This document shows positions 60,794-64,000 of a stretch of 64,000 nucleotides of DNA, in pieces; position 1 is the stretch's first letter, and every line of letters begins with the position of its first letter. A program made the position numbers and the translations under genes. Source of the stretch: Iningainema tapete BLCC-T55 (GTDB lineage Bacteria; Cyanobacteriota; Cyanobacteriia; Cyanobacteriales; Nostocaceae); assembly GCF_014698965.1 (NCBI RefSeq), contig NZ_JACXAE010000134.1, positions 186,001-250,000 of the forward strand. Reading direction: 5' to 3'. A model generated the notes under the pieces. That model did not search any database and was not told where the DNA came from. It saw only the letters and a list, made by a program, of their open reading frames with translations.

Positions 60794-60812
60794 CATAATG
60801 ATAATCATTACC
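60794..60812. promoter_or_regulatory. Fur-box-like sequence
   Basis: CATAATGATAATCATTACC matches the classic 19-bp Fur box at 17 positions, including the whole 14-bp core AATGATAATCATTA. It lies in the IS, about 110 bp before the transposase start. No iron-uptake gene is near. Confidence 0.5.
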
Positions 60813-61087
60813 ATAAAAGCGGTAGCCAACGGCTTTGCCGTAATGAACGTTGATCAACGCTATTTAAATTCTTTTCTAGTGGCGGCTCCGGTTAGGATCT
60901 GCCACTCCCTCTATAATTATCATTTTCACTAAAACTAGGTACGGAAGAGGTTTACACGTAAAATTACTATACTTATATGTTGAATAAACAACTATTACTC
61001 ACTTAGACTTTTTGATTGTTCCCAAGTCATAGTTTTACGCTCTTTTTCACCAACTTGTGGTTTATCCACAGAGGTGCAAGATATGAG

Positions 61088-61368
61088 TCACTGTAAAGCT
61101 GTAATGCACGGTTGAGTAATAAGGTATCCACTGCTACCACTTTCAAATTAGCCGTATTGTAACATTGCTGGATAAACTGCACCGCTGTAGGGCGATTGAC
61201 AGCACTCAAGGCATTACCAACTTCCACCAACACCGCTTCCGTTACCCAAACTTCTGCGGCGGCTCGCACTCTGGGCAGAAACGCTCTAGCTAATGCATGA
61301 TACTGATCGCGTTTATTTAACAAAGCTTGGATAAACACCGTATCCAGAAATAAGCGTTCATCACTCAT
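61088..61368 (-). pseudogene. 5' part of split PIN-domain (VapC-like) toxin gene
   Basis: MSDERLFLDTVFIQALLNKR starts a PIN domain (first acidic residue in FLDT, next in LVEVGNALS). The frame is interrupted after ALQLYS by the IS; read-through gives a false tail of about 20 residues. Joined to 59425-59557 the sequence becomes LYSERPDKTW, restoring a normal PIN protein. The ATG overlaps the antitoxin stop. As it stands the toxin is inactive. Confidence 0.85.
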
Positions 61369-61610
61369 GAAGTGCCTTCTGTCTCACCTTTGGGCGTACT
61401 ATACAAATAATGGTCATGTTCACTAGACCAATCTGTCGGTGCTTCTATTGTTCCCGTCATCGCCTCCAGCACATCCCAAGCATCACCTGCTATGGGTGGT
61501 GAAATCGACTCTTGAATTGTAATGACATAGCGCGTATTCGGTGTCAAATCCAAAGGCTTGTCTGGACGCAAAACATTTCCATCAAATACAACCGTTATCT
61601 TCTTGCTCAT
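61365..61610 (-). CDS. antitoxin of the PIN toxin (DUF104/AF2212-like)
   Basis: An 81-aa protein from the ATG at 61610 (MSKKITVVFDGNVLRPDKPL); an ATG at 61652 would add 14 residues. ITVVFDGNVLRPDKPLDL and TRYVITIQE are typical of the beta-rich antitoxin family that precedes PIN toxins in cyanobacteria, with a C-terminal tail (APTDWSSEHDHYLYSTPKGE) that should block the toxin. Its stop overlaps the toxin start (ATGA). The partner is disrupted, so it is now an orphan antitoxin. Confidence 0.8.
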   Translation of the reverse strand: MSKKITVVFDGNVLRPDKPLDLTPNTRYVITIQESISPPIAGDAWDVLEAMTGTIEAPTDWSSEHDHYLYSTPKGETEGTS

Positions 61611-61692
61611 AACTTGCGCTATTCGTTGTTTTAGGTCGTAGCTAGTAGGCAATTGTAGCCGGAAAAGCCTAACTTCTCACCGCAGATCGCAG

Positions 61693-61816
61693 ATTGTGAA
61701 GTTTTATAACGAGTTGTGGAATTCCAGGACTTTTGATTCCGATAAGTAAGCGGAGGTTCGCTACAGAGCATCCAAACAAACTTTCGGTTCCGCAAGTTCT
61801 ACTAGGAGGGTTTGCT
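61693..61816 (+). promoter_or_regulatory. conserved leader of HTH gene 2 with hairpin
   Basis: Homologous to 58746-58868. The hairpin ACTTTCGGTTCCGCAAGT is at 61780-61797 and AGGAGG at 61804-61809. Compared with copy 1, stem positions 7 and 12 change together (A-T to G-C), while position 5/14 stays unpaired in both. Confidence 0.55.
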
Positions 61817-62401
61817 GTGGAAAATCAGGGACTTTACTTAACATCTTTTCAGCACAAGCTTCTGCTCAAGAGTCTAGAAGGAGATTTACGTCCAGAATAT
61901 CGCCGTCGTGTTGAAATCATGCTGCTGGCAGATGCAGGTCAATCTCAAGCACAAATCTGTGAAACTCTCTTGTGTTCTCCAGAAACTGCACGGTATTGGA
62001 TTGCTATGGCACAAGCTGGGTTAGCTCATAACTGGAGCGCTCGCCCCATGGGACGCCCTAAAACTGTGAATGAACAATATCTCGCTCGGTTGAAAGAACT
62101 GGCAAGTCATAGCCCCCGTGAACATGGCTATCCATTTCAACGTTGGACAGCGCAATGGTTAAGCAAGCATCTGGAGAAAGAATTGGGCATGAAGCTAAGC
62201 AGTTGTCACATCAACCGTTTGCTTAAGGAAATGGGGCTTTCCACTCGACCAAAAGACAACACAACTGAGAAATATTCTTCAAGCCAAAAGGATATCAACA
62301 TTACTATTGGTAACTTACCATCAAATGCCGAGCCTAATTTCGGGAGATTATTTGCGATCGCTCACCCGCTTCAACATACCCACGCTCAAAAAGCAACTTA
62401 G
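61817..62401 (+). CDS. HTH protein resembling IS630-type N-terminal domain, copy 2
   Basis: A 194-aa paralogue of the protein at 58869, from a GTG with AGGAGG 7 bp upstream; an upstream frame of 28 codons lies in the leader and is not expected to be translated. It shares the helix-turn-helix RRRVEIMLLADAGQSQAQIC ... ETARYWIAMAQAGLAH and the GRPKTVN / LSSCHINRLLKEMGLSTR parts. The C-terminal 40 residues differ (AHPLQHTHAQKAT), so this region is not conserved. The catalytic transposase half is absent. The conservation of gene plus leader suggests a functional unit. Confidence 0.75.
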   Translation: MENQGLYLTSFQHKLLLKSLEGDLRPEYRRRVEIMLLADAGQSQAQICETLLCSPETARYWIAMAQAGLAHNWSARPMGRPKTVNEQYLARLKELASHSPREHGYPFQRWTAQWLSKHLEKELGMKLSSCHINRLLKEMGLSTRPKDNTTEKYSSSQKDINITIGNLPSNAEPNFGRLFAIAHPLQHTHAQKAT

Positions 62402-62738
62402 AACTCAATACAGTTCGGATAAGACTTGATCCCCCCAACCCCTTGAAAAAGGGGGGTATCAAACCCCTCTTTTTCAAGGGGAGCGTCAGGCTCCATCCAG
62501 GTTTCTCAATGTTACGGCTACTAGCGTGAGTAATACCAATTCGTAAAAATTTTTCCTTTAGGTTTTCTGCTACCTCAGGTTTAAACCTGGGGCTATGCGG
62601 TTCATTTTAAAGTAACTACCAATTCTTCTTATAGTTACCACACGTTTTTACCCCCCAACCCCCCTTAAAAGGGGGGCAAGAAGAGATCTTGTGTAACCAG
62701 CTTTTGGAGAAATGGTATAATTACAAGGAGTTATAGAA
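62402..62738. repeat. intergenic region with C/G-rich palindromes
   Basis: 337 bp without a gene. Two related inverted repeats are present: CCCCTTGAAAAAGGGG... with ...CCCCTCTTTTTCAAGGGG (62439-62481), and CCCCCCTTAAAAGGGGGG (62659-62676), each preceded by CCCCCCAACC. These are abundant repeats of filamentous cyanobacteria. A promoter for the PPIase gene lies presumably just after the second. Confidence 0.55.
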
Positions 62739-63539
62739 ATGTCCCAAATTTACACTATTCATCCAGACGAAATCATTCATCAAATCAAGCTTTCTTGCCA
62801 AATTCCTGCTGTTGTTGAAGGTATCCTCACTCGCAAAATTATTATAGATGCAGCACAAGAAGCAGGTATTAAAGCAGAGCGAGAAGAACTTCAACAGGCA
62901 GCAGACAACTTGCGGTTAATCAGCAATCTTCACTGTGCTGACGCCACTTGGGCATGGTTAAAAAAACATAGTCTCTTTTTAGATGATTTTGAAGAGTTAA
63001 TTTATTATACTGTCATCTCCTCAAAGTTGACAGAACATTTATTTGCCGAAAAAGTTGAAGCTTTTTTTGTTAAAAATCAGTTGGATTATACACAAGTTGC
63101 CATGTATGAAGTGGTTTTAGATGACAAAGACTTAGCGATGGAACTTTTTTATGCAATTGCTAAAGGTGAAATAAACTTTCCCTCTGTTGCACACCAATAT
63201 ATTCAGGATAAGGAAGCACGTCGTTCTGGAGGATATAAAGGAATGGTGAGTCGCACAGATTTAAAACCAGAAATTTCCGCCGCTGTATTTGCAGCAACTC
63301 CACCGCAGATTCTCAAACCAATCGTTACCTCTAAGGGTGTACATTTGATTTTTGTTGAGGAAATCATTCAGCCAGAGTTAGACGAGATGCTGCGCTCAAA
63401 AATTCTCACAGACTTGTTTAATGAATGGCTCAAGCAACAAATTGAACAATTGGAAGCTGAAATAGTTTTTCATCCACAAACCGAATATGTAGCGCATACA
63501 AATAGTAGTGGGGGCGTTATCAAAACTACCCCCACATAA
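62739..63539 (+). CDS. parvulin/SurA-like peptidylprolyl isomerase
   Basis: A 266-aa PpiC-type protein without signal peptide. The N-terminal helical part (QIKLSCQIPAVVEGILTRKI, AGIKAEREELQQAADNLRLI) resembles the SurA_N-like region of cyanobacterial rotamases. The parvulin domain follows (VAHQYIQDKEARRSGGYKGM; ISAAVFAATPPQILKPIVTS; KGVHLIFVEEIIQPEL). Such proteins occur next to peptide-export systems in cyanobacteria and may keep precursors foldable; here no precursor is near. AAGGAG precedes the ATG. Confidence 0.82.
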   Translation: MSQIYTIHPDEIIHQIKLSCQIPAVVEGILTRKIIIDAAQEAGIKAEREELQQAADNLRLISNLHCADATWAWLKKHSLFLDDFEELIYYTVISSKLTEHLFAEKVEAFFVKNQLDYTQVAMYEVVLDDKDLAMELFYAIAKGEINFPSVAHQYIQDKEARRSGGYKGMVSRTDLKPEISAAVFAATPPQILKPIVTSKGVHLIFVEEIIQPELDEMLRSKILTDLFNEWLKQQIEQLEAEIVFHPQTEYVAHTNSSGGVIKTTPT

Positions 63540-63584
63540 TCTTTCTATGATTTTTTAATAGCACCAGCCCTGATGAAAAAATAT

Positions 63585-64000
63585 TTACTCAGCAATATTC
63601 GTCATTGAAACCTGTGAATTAGCCAATGTCGGCGCGGTAAAAATACGAGAGTATAGACTTGTTGGTTGTTGATGAGCTACAACTGGCAGAACCTGACGAG
63701 CATGAGCCGCTACTGCCACTGCTTTGACATCGTAAGTTTGTGTTGCCAACTTGGGATACAAACCGATACCGATGATAGGAACCAAAAGACAAGCAGTTAC
63801 AAATAGTTCGCGAGGTTTAATATCGGCTACTACTTTATCCAGTACCAAATTTTCGTTTTGTTTGCCGTAGAAAATAGAACGTAACATCGACAGCAGGTAA
63901 ATCGGAGTTAATATCACACCAACTGCTGACAGTAGCACGACGACAACTTTGAAGTTAGAACTGTAGACATCACTGGTAGTGATACCCAAGAACACCATCA
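63585..64000 (-). CDS. ndhD: NAD(P)H-quinone oxidoreductase chain 4, C-terminal part
   Basis: The last ~138 codons of NdhD, cut by the right window edge. [20 protein letters not shown] and [20 protein letters not shown] are typical of cyanobacterial NdhD near the C-terminus, followed by [20 protein letters not shown] and a tail ending QVSMTNIAE. The protein is a proton-pumping membrane subunit of NDH-1 in thylakoid or plasma membranes, used in respiration, cyclic electron flow or CO2 uptake depending on paralogue. The number (D1, D2, ...) cannot be fixed from this part. Confidence 0.9.
   Translation of the reverse strand, partial: MVFLGITTSDVYSSNFKVVVVLLSAVGVILTPIYLLSMLRSIFYGKQNENLVLDKVVADIKPRELFVTACLLVPIIGIGLYPKLATQTYDVKAVAVAAHARQVLPVVAHQQPTSLYSRIFTAPTLANSQVSMTNIAE

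Larger units (their letters stand above)
59562..61087 (-). mobile_element. insertion sequence, 1526 bp, inside PIN toxin gene
   Basis: It is bounded by perfect 16-bp inverted repeats CTCATATCTTGCACCT (59562-59577 and, inverted, 61072-61087) and flanked by a 4-bp target duplication TCAC (59558-59561 and 61088-61091). It contains one transposase gene and about 390 bp of non-coding DNA at the right end, including a Fur-box-like sequence. Confidence 0.9.

Noticed and set aside
61027-61087. C-terminal tail of the PIN protein (SYLAPLWINHK)
   Set aside because: It is translated IS end sequence, not part of the toxin; the true C-terminus lies at 59425-59561.
1-64000. tRNA or rRNA genes, phage attachment sites, replication origin
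   Set aside because: I looked for tRNA-like cloverleaf ends (GTTCGANTC, CCA-side stems), rRNA motifs, integrase genes and DnaA-box clusters and saw none. A dedicated scan (e.g. covariance models) would be needed to exclude degenerate tRNAs.

Overview
The window looks like a chromosome segment of a filamentous cyanobacterium of the Nostocales type. The reasons are the many copies of the palindrome GCGATCGC (HIP1), a cyanobacterial NdhD at the right edge, a cyanoexosortase-associated gene, DUF1822, DUF928 and DUF1400 proteins, Uma2-type proteins, CHAT proteins, and intergenic palindromes typical of that group. The genus cannot be told from the sequence alone. No tRNA, rRNA or CRISPR array was recognised.

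Layout. 0-2.6 kb: an exopolysaccharide export operon on the minus strand (exosortase-associated protein, SLBB/Wza-like protein, GumC/Wzz-like protein cut by the window edge). 2.8-6.5 kb: small accessory genes (MntA/HepT toxin-antitoxin pair, cysteine hydrolase, unknowns, Uma2). 6.5-13.2 kb: two ABC half-transporters separated by an FNR/ferredoxin fusion, a small secreted protein and a RelE-type pair. 13.4-17.2 kb: DMT permease, DUF1400 hydrolase, TruB. 17.2-21.9 kb: a large kinase/ATPase/histidine-kinase gene broken by two deletions and an IS4-family element. 22-26.3 kb: a beta-barrel protein, UvrB, and a TacA/TacT-type pair.

26.4-46.7 kb is the most distinctive region. It is a minus-strand array with an alternative sigma factor, DUF1822 protein, CHAT-CHASE2 membrane protein, DUF928 protein, two large filamentous-haemagglutinin-type exoproteins (TpsA), one outer-membrane transporter (TpsB), a TPR protein and a TPR-CHAT protein. 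I read it as a two-partner-secretion surface system carrying its own sigma factor and two caspase-like (CHAT) proteins. Scars of further tpsB and CHAT copies show that the array arose by duplication and was then partly deleted.

47-54.1 kb: a type I secretion set (TolC, C39-type ABC exporter lacking its N-terminal half, HlyD) plus a second, 5'-truncated hlyD copy with an HNH endonuclease between the copies. 55 kb: a secreted two-repeat cyanovirin-like lectin. 55.6-58.2 kb: a MacA/DevB-like adaptor and MacB/DevC-like permease with no ATPase beside them. 58.7-62.4 kb: two near-identical HTH genes with a conserved leader that contains a hairpin with one compensated base pair. Between them lies an antitoxin/PIN-toxin pair whose toxin gene is split by an IS with a 4-bp target duplication. 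62.7-64 kb: a parvulin-type PPIase and the 3' part of ndhD.
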